Positions 26,746 to 33,800 of a DNA stretch of 38,630 nt are shown here, piece after piece. The notes beneath the pieces were generated by a model that ran no database searches, had not been told where the DNA came from, and saw only the letters and a list, made by a program, of their open reading frames with translations. The stretch lies in the NCBI GenBank assembly GCA_003520925.1, contig DOTV01000033.1, positions 1-38,630 on the forward strand, given 5' to 3'. The number at the start of each line of letters is the position of its first letter. Position 1 is the first letter of the stretch. A program made the position numbers and the translations under genes. Source of the stretch: Bacteroidales bacterium. Lineage in GTDB: Bacteria; Bacteroidota; Bacteroidia; Bacteroidales; VadinHA17.

Positions 26746-26785
26746 ATTGCTATCCGTCCGTCAGCTGACGGACGAGAGAAGCAAT
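26746..26785. repeat. Long palindromic hairpin between E2 and E1 genes
   Basis: A 20-bp perfect palindrome at 26755-26774 (half-site CGTCCGTCAG) is flanked by a second matching pair: ATTGCT at 26746-26751 and AGCAAT at 26780-26785. The transcript could form a very stable hairpin in the 122-bp gap between E2 and E1. The rest of the gap includes CCCCTTTCC... GGGAGGGGA, also a short inverted repeat. The hairpin may tune E2 to E1 expression or be a dispersed REP-type element. Confidence 0.65.
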
Positions 26786-26793
26786 CTTATTCT

Positions 26794-28026
26794 TCAGTGA
26801 CTGAATTTTTCAATCTGTTCTTTAATTTCTCTCAGGAATAGTGTTGCCGGGCCGCCATCTATGGCCCGGTGATCGTAAGTAAGCGATAATCCGATGTAAG
26901 GAACAAAGCCGAATGTGCTGTTCCCGAGGTCGGCAGGCCTGTTTATAATTGTACATACTCCAAGTATTGCGGTCTGCGGAAGGTTTACCACCGGAGTGAA
27001 CATTTCTACTCCGTAATTACCCAGATTGGAAACGGTGAATGAGGCTGCAGTACTCTTGATAAGCTCAGGGTTTATGTTTCCTTTTTTGCAGGCTTCCGCT
27101 GACGATTTTAACTCCCGTGATAGTGTCTGAAGATCCATATCATCAGCATTCTTTACTGAAGGAACCATCAGTCCCCTGGGAGTGTCAACGGCTATACCCA
27201 GATGGACTTTGTTAAACATTTTTATGCGGTCGTCGAAGAAATGTGCATTGACCTCAGGAAATTTTTTGATCGCTTTTATGACGCATAAGCAGATCATATC
27301 GTTCAGTGTTATATCCTGTTTTTCAGATCCGTTTTTCAGCCCCTCCTTGATTTTTCTTCTGGCCTCGAGAATATTACGGACATCAGCACTCATATGATGC
27401 GTAAGCTGCGCTGAGTTCTGAAGAGAAACATGCATGGTCCGCGCAATAAGTTTGCGGACGTTTGATAGGGGCTGTTCGGTAAATTCATCCCCTGGTACAT
27501 CAACTTGATCCATTTTGCCTTCGGTCGGAGAAACAGCATTTTCAATATCGCTGCATATAATCCTTCCATTTGGTCCTGATCCGCGGATGCCATAAAAATT
27601 TAAGCCCTTCTTTTCGGCGTAACGCTTTGCTCTGGGTGAGATCCTGATTTTCATTTCTCGGGTTTCATCTGCGGCATCTGCTTGTAAAACCGATGTTTCC
27701 TGTACTAATGTTTCAAAGGATTGATGATTTATCTCCGGAGGAATTGATTCTCCTGATAACTGAGTCGTTATCTGATCAGTCTTTTCTCCGGCATTACCAA
27801 TAAGTGCTACATTGACAAGAACCGGCACCTCTGCCCCGTTGCCGTAGAATATCTCCAGTATGGTGCCATCGGATGGTGATTCAACGTCAAAGGCAGCTTT
27901 ATCGGTTTCATATGAAAAAAGAAGATCCCCGCTCTTTACCGTGTCACCTTTCTGCCTGAACCATTTGGTTATTATGCAGGTCTCGACCGACTGACCCTGC
28001 CTTGGCATAATTACAGGTATTGCCAT
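26794..28026 (-). CDS. 2-oxo acid dehydrogenase-type E2 dihydrolipoyl acyltransferase
   Basis: The 410-residue product has one N-terminal lipoyl domain (residues 1-78) with the lipoylated lysine at 43 (ETDKAAFDV). A linker follows, then a peripheral-subunit-binding domain (about 127-165, ISPRAKRYAEKKG to GPNGRIICSDIE) and a catalytic acyltransferase core (about 185-410) ending with LTYDHRAIDGGPATLFL, which holds the catalytic His and Asp. It takes the acyl group from E1 on its lipoyl arm and transfers it to CoA. It is the first gene of the minus-strand cluster, immediately downstream of the palindromic operators of the GntR-like regulator. E3 must be supplied from elsewhere in the genome. Confidence 0.9.
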   Translation of the reverse strand: MAIPVIMPRQGQSVETCIITKWFRQKGDTVKSGDLLFSYETDKAAFDVESPSDGTILEIFYGNGAEVPVLVNVALIGNAGEKTDQITTQLSGESIPPEINHQSFETLVQETSVLQADAADETREMKIRISPRAKRYAEKKGLNFYGIRGSGPNGRIICSDIENAVSPTEGKMDQVDVPGDEFTEQPLSNVRKLIARTMHVSLQNSAQLTHHMSADVRNILEARRKIKEGLKNGSEKQDITLNDMICLCVIKAIKKFPEVNAHFFDDRIKMFNKVHLGIAVDTPRGLMVPSVKNADDMDLQTLSRELKSSAEACKKGNINPELIKSTAASFTVSNLGNYGVEMFTPVVNLPQTAILGVCTIINRPADLGNSTFGFVPYIGLSLTYDHRAIDGGPATLFLREIKEQIEKFSH

Positions 28027-28051
28027 TTTTTGTAATTGGTTATTGGTTATA

Positions 28052-28067
28052 ACTTGTTATTACAAGT
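28052..28067. promoter_or_regulatory. Candidate GntR operator O1 (16-bp palindrome)
   Basis: ACTTGT, four bases TATT, ACAAGT: an inverted repeat 25 bp upstream of the E2 start codon. It is nearly identical to the site at 28137-28152. The ACTxGT-N4-ACxAGT layout matches known operators of HutC-subfamily GntR regulators such as DasR. Confidence 0.7.
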
Positions 28068-28136
28068 TGGTTATTTAATAGTAATAGAAAATACGATAGT
28101 GTTAATTATAACATGATTACAAAAATATATATAATA

Positions 28137-28152
28137 ACTTGTATTTACAAGT
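28137..28152. promoter_or_regulatory. Candidate GntR operator O2 (16-bp palindrome)
   Basis: ACTTGT, four bases ATTT, ACAAGT, 36 bp upstream of the regulator ATG at 28188. Its centre is 85 bp from that of O1, about eight helical turns, so both sites face the same side of the DNA. It probably mediates autoregulation of the regulator gene and control of the E2-led operon. Confidence 0.7.
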
Positions 28153-28187
28153 AAAAATATATATATTTACGGAAAAATTTGCACAGC

Positions 28188-28904
28188 ATGAAATCAGACG
28201 GTTCAAAACCGCAATACAGGATGCTTTATGAAATACTCCGCAGGCACATCAGCGAAAGTGTTTACAGGGAAGGGGATCTTCTGCCGTCTGAAAATGAGCT
28301 TTGCAGGTTGTATGGTATGACTCGTCCGACAGTGAGGCAATCCCTTGCATGTCTTGCTAACGATGGTTATATAAGAAAGCATCAGGGTAAAGGAAGTATC
28401 GTCACCCAACCTGCGAGGGATATTGGTATTCTGTCGGTTTCAGGTACAACTTCCGCAGTAGGAAACAGGAACCTGAAGACCGGGATTATAGTCAAACCTG
28501 TTCTAAAGCAATGGCCTGCCGACTTTATGTTCCCCCTTTCGGAACTTGAAAAGGAATCAGGATGCATCTATTTCGAAAGACTCCGTCTGCTCGATGAAGT
28601 TCCCATATTCTACGATATCAGTTTTATTGCAAATATTAATCTTCCAAGGATAACTGCCAGACAATTTGAGAATAAATCTCTTTTTTCAATACTCCGGGAA
28701 CATTACAACATCGAAATAAAAGGGGGAGAGCAGAGGATCAGGGCTATTTCACCCTCATCGAAAATTAGCAAATTTCTTAAGCTTGAAAAAGGACAGCCAG
28801 TGCTCCACCTTGAAAGGAAGATAGAGACAAGTGTAAACGGTTTTTTCATCTATTCATCTATTTTCTGCAATACAAGAAAATACTCGATCTTCGGAAGGTT
28901 TTAA
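28188..28904 (+). CDS. GntR-family regulator with UTRA ligand-binding domain (HutC subfamily)
   Basis: The protein is 238 residues from ATG 28188; a TTG three codons upstream is rejected. The N-terminal winged helix-turn-helix (about residues 8-75) has the GntR signature: MLYEILRRHI, LLPSENELCRLYGMTRPTVRQSL and GYIRKHQGKGSIV. The C-terminal part (about 95-235) is a UTRA domain, the effector-binding fold of HutC/FarR regulators, which often bind a phosphosugar or pathway intermediate. It is divergent from the E2-E1-aldolase operon, with two 16-bp palindromes between. It therefore most likely represses that operon and itself until the pathway ligand binds. Confidence 0.88.
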   Translation: MKSDGSKPQYRMLYEILRRHISESVYREGDLLPSENELCRLYGMTRPTVRQSLACLANDGYIRKHQGKGSIVTQPARDIGILSVSGTTSAVGNRNLKTGIIVKPVLKQWPADFMFPLSELEKESGCIYFERLRLLDEVPIFYDISFIANINLPRITARQFENKSLFSILREHYNIEIKGGEQRIRAISPSSKISKFLKLEKGQPVLHLERKIETSVNGFFIYSSIFCNTRKYSIFGRF

Positions 28905-29024
28905 GATTTTAGCCTCCGGTTCCTTTTGAATTGAAAAAACTTTAATTTTATGCCTGATAAATTTCTGGCGGGAATTGTCTAGCAATTATAAATAACTAAC
29001 AAAATCAAAAACAGAAACTAACTT

Positions 29025-30368
29025 ATGAAAGATCAAAACAAATCATGGTCAAGGCGTCGATTCCTTGGTTCTGCAGCATTAGGAATGGCTGGTATGGTTG
29101 TAATTCCAAATATTGCAACTTCATGCAAAGGGAAAACCAAAGCTAAAACTGCTGAAGAGAGTAGTGAAATCACACTCGGATTTATAGGTCTGGGACAACA
29201 ATCAATGTTCCTCCTTAGTGGCTTTCTCCAGGTAGCCGGAGTAAAAGTTGTTGCTGGTTGTGATGTGTATGGCATCAAGCGCAAGCGTTTTGAAAAAAGG
29301 GTAACCGACTTTTATGCAAAGGCTGGCAAAGAAGCAAAGGTTGATACATACGAAAAGTTCCAGGATGTACTTGCCAGACAGGATATTGATGCAGTTGTCA
29401 TAGCTGTTCCTGATCATAATCATGCAATTATTGCAATCGCTGCCTGCAAGGCCGGTAAGGATGTTTACCTTGAAAAACCAATGACTTTCACGATTAAAGA
29501 GGGGCAGGAGCTTAAAAAAGCGGTCCGGCAGAATAACCGGATACTGGCAGTAGGAAGTCAGCAGCGCTCTGATGCCGGATTCCAGCATGCGGTAAACCTG
29601 GTTCAGACAGGTGCACTTGGTAAAATCAGCAAAGTGAATGCCTACGTTGGAGCACCTCCCACCCCTTATAATCTTCCCGAAGAACCCCTGCCTGCCGATC
29701 TAAATTGGGATCTTTGGCTTGGACCTCTACCTTCAAATATCCACTACAATAACCAGCTTGATCCTCTTATTTCACTTGATCCTGAAAAAGATGAAGAGAT
29801 ATGGGGCGCATGGCGCTGGTATAAAGAAATGGGAGGAGGCTTTACAACAGACTGGGGAGCACATATGTTTGATATTGCTCAATGGGGATTGGGGATGGAT
29901 AAAAACGGACCGGTGGAAATTTCTCCAATCGGGGACGGCACAGAATTCATTTCGTGGAAATATGCAAACGGTGTGGTAATGACTTCAGAACCTTTTGATG
30001 AAAATCTCACAAAGGGGGTGAAATTCTGGGGAGAAAATGGCTGGATTGAAGTTGCCAGGGGTTACTTCAAAGCTTCTGATCCCAAATTCAATCCTCCTGC
30101 TACGGCATCAACTGATGAGGGACCATATGAAACAAGAATTCCACACCAGGTCAATTTTATCGAATGCGTGAGATCACGTCAGGATCCTGTTGCTTCTGTC
30201 GATATTGGTCATAGCAGTTGTACTGTCTGTAATCTCGGTAATATTGCATGCGACCTGAAGAGAACAATTAAATGGAATCCTGAGACTGAGACTTTCATTG
30301 ATGATTCTGATGGAGAAGCTACAAAACGGCTGCATTATGAATATCGCACCCCGTGGAAACTGGTATAA
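29025..30368 (+). CDS. Tat-exported Gfo/Idh/MocA-family oxidoreductase, probable lipoprotein
   Basis: The 447-residue product begins with a Tat signal, SRRRFLG at residues 9-15, and the signal ends ATSC with Cys34 in a lipobox-like position. A Rossmann fold follows with GFIGLGQQ (52-59), Asp80 in GCDVYG, and the family Glu-Lys-Pro motif at 150-152. The C-terminal half is the alpha/beta substrate domain (AWRWYKEMGGGFTTDWGAHMFDIAQWGL). These enzymes oxidise or epimerise sugars and inositols using a tightly held NAD(P). Export with a bound cofactor is common in Bacteroidota. It lies 120 bp downstream of the GntR gene on the same strand but the regulator may not control it. The substrate is not evident. 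Confidence 0.85.
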   Translation: MKDQNKSWSRRRFLGSAALGMAGMVVIPNIATSCKGKTKAKTAEESSEITLGFIGLGQQSMFLLSGFLQVAGVKVVAGCDVYGIKRKRFEKRVTDFYAKAGKEAKVDTYEKFQDVLARQDIDAVVIAVPDHNHAIIAIAACKAGKDVYLEKPMTFTIKEGQELKKAVRQNNRILAVGSQQRSDAGFQHAVNLVQTGALGKISKVNAYVGAPPTPYNLPEEPLPADLNWDLWLGPLPSNIHYNNQLDPLISLDPEKDEEIWGAWRWYKEMGGGFTTDWGAHMFDIAQWGLGMDKNGPVEISPIGDGTEFISWKYANGVVMTSEPFDENLTKGVKFWGENGWIEVARGYFKASDPKFNPPATASTDEGPYETRIPHQVNFIECVRSRQDPVASVDIGHSSCTVCNLGNIACDLKRTIKWNPETETFIDDSDGEATKRLHYEYRTPWKLV

Positions 30369-30380
30369 AGATTTTCACCA

Positions 30381-30463
30381 CTAAATCCCCCTGACGCTTC
30401 GGTCAGGAGAGGCCTAAAGGGGACTTTAAGAAGTTTAAGCTCCCCTTTAGGGGGGTAGGGAGC
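30381..30463. repeat. Palindromic C/G-run intergenic element (same family as 19361-19432)
   Basis: The element begins CTAAATCCCC and holds two hairpins: CCTGAC, six bases, GTCAGG (30390-30407) and CCCC, TTTA, GGGG (30442-30453). It shares the words CTAAATCCCC, GGGGACTT and CCCCTTTrGGGGGG with the element at 19361. It lies directly after the Gfo/Idh/MocA gene and before the cold-shock terminator. Confidence 0.7.
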
Positions 30464-30464
30464 A

Positions 30465-30498
30465 TAAAAAAGAGGCTGGACGATCGTTCAGCCTCTTT
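30465..30498 (-). terminator. Rho-independent terminator of the csp/RRM transcript
   Basis: On the minus strand a 10-bp perfect stem (AAAGAGGCTG with CAGCCTCTTT, plus-strand arms 30469-30478 and 30489-30498) with a 10-nt loop is followed by a run of T. It lies 21 bp after the cold-shock gene stop, a good position for termination. Confidence 0.85.
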
Positions 30499-30519
30499 AA
30501 ATATCAATCTGAGCAAAAA

Positions 30520-30717
30520 TTAATCTACTCGTCTAACCTTGATAGCAACAGGTCCCTTTTCTCTTGTTTCTACTTCAAACTCAACTACCTGTCCTGTTTC
30601 AAGTTCAGTCTGAGGGCTCTCGAGACCTGACCGATGGACAAAAATATCCTTCTGATCTTCAGTCTGCAGAAACCCGAAACCTTTAACCCTGTCATACCAT
30701 TTAACAGTACCTTTCAT
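30520..30717 (-). CDS. Cold-shock-domain protein
   Basis: The 65-residue protein is a single cold-shock domain, MKGTVKWYDRVKGFGFLQ, with the RNA-binding motifs RNP1 (KGFGFL) and RNP2 (DIFVHRS). It binds single-stranded RNA or DNA and acts as an RNA chaperone in the cytoplasm. It lies 20 bp after the RRM gene, so the two are probably co-transcribed, ending at the terminator at 30465-30498. The pairing with an RRM protein suggests a shared post-transcriptional role. The length is standard. Confidence 0.93.
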   Translation of the reverse strand: MKGTVKWYDRVKGFGFLQTEDQKDIFVHRSGLESPQTELETGQVVEFEVETREKGPVAIKVRRVD

Positions 30718-30737
30718 AGTCTTGAGTTTTATAAAAT

Positions 30738-31058
30738 CTACCTGTAATTATCCCTTCTGTTACCGCCGCCGCCTCTGCGATCATTATCTCCACCCCGGAA
30801 GTCTCTTTTTCTGTCGGTTCGTTCAATAGATTCGTTAACAATAATTTTTCTGCCCTGAACTTCAGCACCATTTAGTTCCTCAATGGCCTTCTTTGCTTCA
30901 GCTTCGTTTGGCATCTCAACGAAACCAAATCCTTTACTTTTCCCAGAGTATTTATCAATAATGACTTTAGCGGATGAAACTTCGCCATACTCTTCAAAGA
31001 TTTCTTTTAATTCTGCTTCACTCATTTTAAAATGAAGACTTCCTACATAAATGTTCAT
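30738..31058 (-). CDS. RRM-type RNA-binding protein with Arg/Gly-rich tail
   Basis: The 106-residue protein has an RNA recognition motif at residues 1-80: RNP2 is NIYVGSL (2-8) and RNP1 is KGFGFVEM (43-50). A short disordered tail rich in Arg, Gly and Asp follows (GGDNDRRGGGGNRR). Such small RRM proteins are common in Bacteroidota and cyanobacteria and bind single-stranded RNA. It is the first gene of a two-gene transcript with the cold-shock protein. A weak -7 box (GACCTTTG on the minus strand, 31088-31095) lies 30 bp upstream. Confidence 0.9.
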   Translation of the reverse strand: MNIYVGSLHFKMSEAELKEIFEEYGEVSSAKVIIDKYSGKSKGFGFVEMPNEAEAKKAIEELNGAEVQGRKIIVNESIERTDRKRDFRGGDNDRRGGGGNRRDNYR

Positions 31059-31087
31059 AATTCAATAATTAAGTAATTAAACAGTAA

Positions 31088-31095
31088 CAAAGGTC
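31088..31095 (-). promoter_or_regulatory. Possible -7 box for the RRM/csp transcript
   Basis: The minus strand reads GACCTTTG, matching TAnnTTTG with one mismatch. It lies about 30 bp before the RRM start codon at 31058. No clear -33 element was seen, so this is tentative. Confidence 0.3.
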
Positions 31096-31158
31096 ATATT
31101 TATTTTTGAGATCTGAAAATAAAACTTCATTATATGTTGTAATTAACAACTGATTTAA

Positions 31159-31947
31159 CTATTTGTTCGCTTCCTGCTTCTTAATTCTTATGTATATATG
31201 CTTGATGTTATTCTGACCCGAATCCCTTTCATCAATCTCAAAATCAAGTGATCTGATCATTGGAGTAAGTTTTGCAAATCCATAGTTCCTTGGGTCGAAA
31301 TCTGGTTGTTTTTTGAGTATCAGATTTCCGACATCACCAAGGTATGCCCAGCCGGTTTCATCTGCAAGATCCGTTATTGACGATGCAATAAGACGCTTTG
31401 CCCTGCTTTTCTGATTCTGCTGATCACTTTCATCATTCCTTGGTTTGCTTCTGGAAGGCTTGCCCGGTCTTTTCTTAATTTCCTTTGGATCAGTTACTAC
31501 CAGTGGGGTGTTAATAATATCCAGATAAATAAACTTATCACAGGCAATTATAAATGGGGAAGGTGTCTTCCGTTCGCCGATCCCTATAACCTTCATTCCA
31601 GTCTCCCTTAACCTTGTTGCCAGCCTTGTGAAATCACTGTCGCTCGATACAAGGCAAAAGCCATCAACATTGCCTGAATAAAGAATATCCATGGCGTCGA
31701 TAATCATGGCTGAATCGGTTGCGTTCTTACCCTGAGTATAGCTGTATTGCTGAACAGGAGTTATTGCATTTTCAAGCAGCACCGATTTCCACCCCGATAC
31801 TGTCGGTTTGGTCCAGTCACCATATATCCTTTTGAATGTGGGAGTTCCGTATTTTGCTATTTCTTCAAGCATCCCTTTTACATTGCTGTAGGGGATATTG
31901 TCGGCATCAATAAGTACAGCCAGCCTGAGATCGTTTAATGTCTGCAT
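31159..31947 (-). CDS. NYN-domain (LabA/DUF88-like) protein with OST-HTH/LOTUS domain
   Basis: The 262-residue product starts LRLAVLIDADNIPYSNV, the metal-binding aspartate motif of NYN (PIN-like) nucleases. VSSDSDFTRLATRLRETG supplies further conserved acidic residues (about residues 7-150). After a basic linker (about 155-180), residues 185-260 resemble an OST-HTH (LOTUS) winged-helix domain, with RLIASSITDLADETGWAYLGDVGNLI and GFAKLTPMIRSLDFEI. This NYN plus OST-HTH architecture is known in bacteria and suggests RNA binding and cleavage or processing. The gap to the RRM gene is about 100 bp, so co-transcription is uncertain. It completes a local run of three RNA-related genes. Confidence 0.85.
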   Translation of the reverse strand: MQTLNDLRLAVLIDADNIPYSNVKGMLEEIAKYGTPTFKRIYGDWTKPTVSGWKSVLLENAITPVQQYSYTQGKNATDSAMIIDAMDILYSGNVDGFCLVSSDSDFTRLATRLRETGMKVIGIGERKTPSPFIIACDKFIYLDIINTPLVVTDPKEIKKRPGKPSRSKPRNDESDQQNQKSRAKRLIASSITDLADETGWAYLGDVGNLILKKQPDFDPRNYGFAKLTPMIRSLDFEIDERDSGQNNIKHIYIRIKKQEANK

Positions 31948-32067
31948 AATTTTTTTTGGTAAACTTCCGGCAAGTTACCCTTTTTTAAGGAGAGCCTTTG
32001 TAAATCACATGGATTTTTATATTTTGGTGCAATAATCCATTAAAAATCCAGAAATCCGCCATTCCTT

Positions 32068-32802
32068 ATGGGAGAAAATAAACTGACAGCTGAGGTACTT
32101 GCCTTTGCAGCTATTTTCTCAGTTCTGCTGTTGTTTTTTTTGTACTATTTTACTGCAAAAAAGAGGATCCTTCATGATCTCCTTATTAAACCGCTGTTCC
32201 CATCCGGATCTGCTGCAGCTCTTGAGTTCGTCTCATTTAAATTGACCGGAATCCTGTTCACCGGGATAGTACCGTTTATTCTTTTTGTTTTTATCTTCAG
32301 GACAGAACCAACAAGGATGGGGTTTGTAACCGGACGCATGTGTCATTTCTGGTACCTTCTTATTTTGCTGATGCTGGTTACCTCTCTCCTCTCTTTCAAT
32401 CTGTCGAAAGGCAGGAGTGTACAGGAAAGGTCACCTGAGCTTAAAATCATTGACTGGTTTCCCCGCCATATAATTCTGTCTGTTTCTGCCTGGGTGATAT
32501 ATATTCTCGGGTACGAATTCCTGTTCCGGGGAATACTCTGGTTCCAATGCTATGAGGCATTCGGGTTCTGGCCGGCACTTGTAATAAACCTGGTGCTGTA
32601 TTTCCTGGTCCATCTGCCACAGGGAAAATTTATGGCAGCAGGTGCACTTCCGGTAGGCATAGTTCTGTGCCTTTTAAGCTGGCTGACCGGATCATTTTTA
32701 CCTGCCTTCCTGATACATTCTCTTATTGCAGTCCTGACGGATTTATTCTCTTTATATCATAATCCTGAAGTTCGGCTACACCTTAGCGAAAAAAGCAAAT
32801 GA
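32068..32802 (+). CDS. CPBP-family intramembrane protease-like protein
   Basis: The 244-residue protein has about six to seven membrane segments. The CPBP (Abi/CAAX) motifs are present but altered. Motif 1 reads YEFLFRGIL, where the usual pair of glutamates (EExxxR) is Tyr-Glu. Motif 2 is YFLVHLPQG with a candidate metal-binding His, and motif 3 is FLPAFLIHSLIAVLTDL. Loss of one motif-1 Glu may reduce protease activity. It overlaps the next gene by four bases (ATGA), so it heads a three-gene operon with an epimerase and an SDR. No substrate is indicated. Confidence 0.72.
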   Translation: MGENKLTAEVLAFAAIFSVLLLFFLYYFTAKKRILHDLLIKPLFPSGSAAALEFVSFKLTGILFTGIVPFILFVFIFRTEPTRMGFVTGRMCHFWYLLILLMLVTSLLSFNLSKGRSVQERSPELKIIDWFPRHIILSVSAWVIYILGYEFLFRGILWFQCYEAFGFWPALVINLVLYFLVHLPQGKFMAAGALPVGIVLCLLSWLTGSFLPAFLIHSLIAVLTDLFSLYHNPEVRLHLSEKSK

Positions 32803-33800
32803 GAGTTTTTATTACCGGAGGTACTGGGTTCATTGGATCGGAGTTAACAGAAAAACTGATCTCCGATAACCATGAAATATCCCTTCTTGTCCGTAACCCT
32901 TCAGCTTCACGCTTCTTGTTAAATGAAAAAGTAAGAATAATTAAGGGTGATCTGTCGGACAAATCAGCCCTCTACGAGGGAATGAAGGATTGCGATTGGG
33001 TCTTTCATATGGCTGCATGGGCTAAACCGACATTCAAGGATCCGAAAATCGTGACAGGTATCAATATTGACGGAACAGTAAATGTTTTCGATGCAGCTCT
33101 CGAAAGAAAGGTAAAAAAGGTAGTCTTTACTTCCACAGGAGGTACAATGAGCTATTCTCACGACGGAAATCCTGTTAACGAAAATACTAATCCCGACCCT
33201 GTGCTTCATACTCTTTATGAAAAGACCAAGGCAGAAGCAGAGAAGATTGCCATGGATTACAGCAAAAAAGGGCTTGATGTAATAACTGTCAATCCTACAC
33301 GGGTTTATGGTCCGGGAAAGTTGACAAAAAGCAATTCAATGACCAAAATAATCAGGCTCTATATTTCAGGTTTATGGAGAATAATCCCCGGTGACGGAAA
33401 TTCGGTCGGCAACTATGTGTTTATCGATGATGTTGTTGAAGGTCATATTCTGGCAGCACGTTTCGGCAGGAGCGGGGAACGTTATATTCTCGGGGGTGAA
33501 AACCATTCTTTCCGAAGTCTGTTCGACACTATCGGTGACAAGGCTGGGAAAAGAAGAATTCTGGTAAACCTGCCTGCAGGTTTTATGAAAGGGATTGTAA
33601 AAGGATTTATGTTTTTGTCGGATATTAGCGGATCGCCCCCGTCGATAACCATGGACTGGATTGATAAATACCTGAACAACTGGATTATGTCAAGCAGCAA
33701 GGCTTCAAAGGAGCTTGGCTACAGAATAACACCTCTTTCAGAAGGTGTAACCAGGACAATACAATGGCTAAAAACAAGAAATGATGGAAAACGAAGATAA
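32799..33800 (+). CDS. Extended-SDR NAD-dependent epimerase/dehydratase family protein
   Basis: The 333-residue product has the Rossmann motif TGGTGFIGS (6-14), an acidic GDLSD segment at 50-54, a catalytic Ser/Thr region (TSTGG, 111-115), and Tyr140 with Lys144 (YxxxK). VNPTRVYGPG and VGNYVFIDDVVEGH follow. The pattern is typical of dihydroflavonol-reductase or hopanoid HpnA-like extended SDRs acting on sugar or lipid-linked carbonyls. The gene overlaps its upstream neighbour by 4 bp and its downstream SDR by 20 bp, implying translational coupling. The substrate is unknown. Confidence 0.85.
   Translation: MRVFITGGTGFIGSELTEKLISDNHEISLLVRNPSASRFLLNEKVRIIKGDLSDKSALYEGMKDCDWVFHMAAWAKPTFKDPKIVTGINIDGTVNVFDAALERKVKKVVFTSTGGTMSYSHDGNPVNENTNPDPVLHTLYEKTKAEAEKIAMDYSKKGLDVITVNPTRVYGPGKLTKSNSMTKIIRLYISGLWRIIPGDGNSVGNYVFIDDVVEGHILAARFGRSGERYILGGENHSFRSLFDTIGDKAGKRRILVNLPAGFMKGIVKGFMFLSDISGSPPSITMDWIDKYLNNWIMSSSKASKELGYRITPLSEGVTRTIQWLKTRNDGKRR

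Noticed and set aside
28179..28187. TTG start three codons before the GntR ATG
   Set aside because: The ATG at 28188 gives the usual short N-terminus before the winged helix.
29202..29588. 128-residue minus-strand frame
   Set aside because: Antisense to the Gfo/Idh/MocA gene with no domain of its own.
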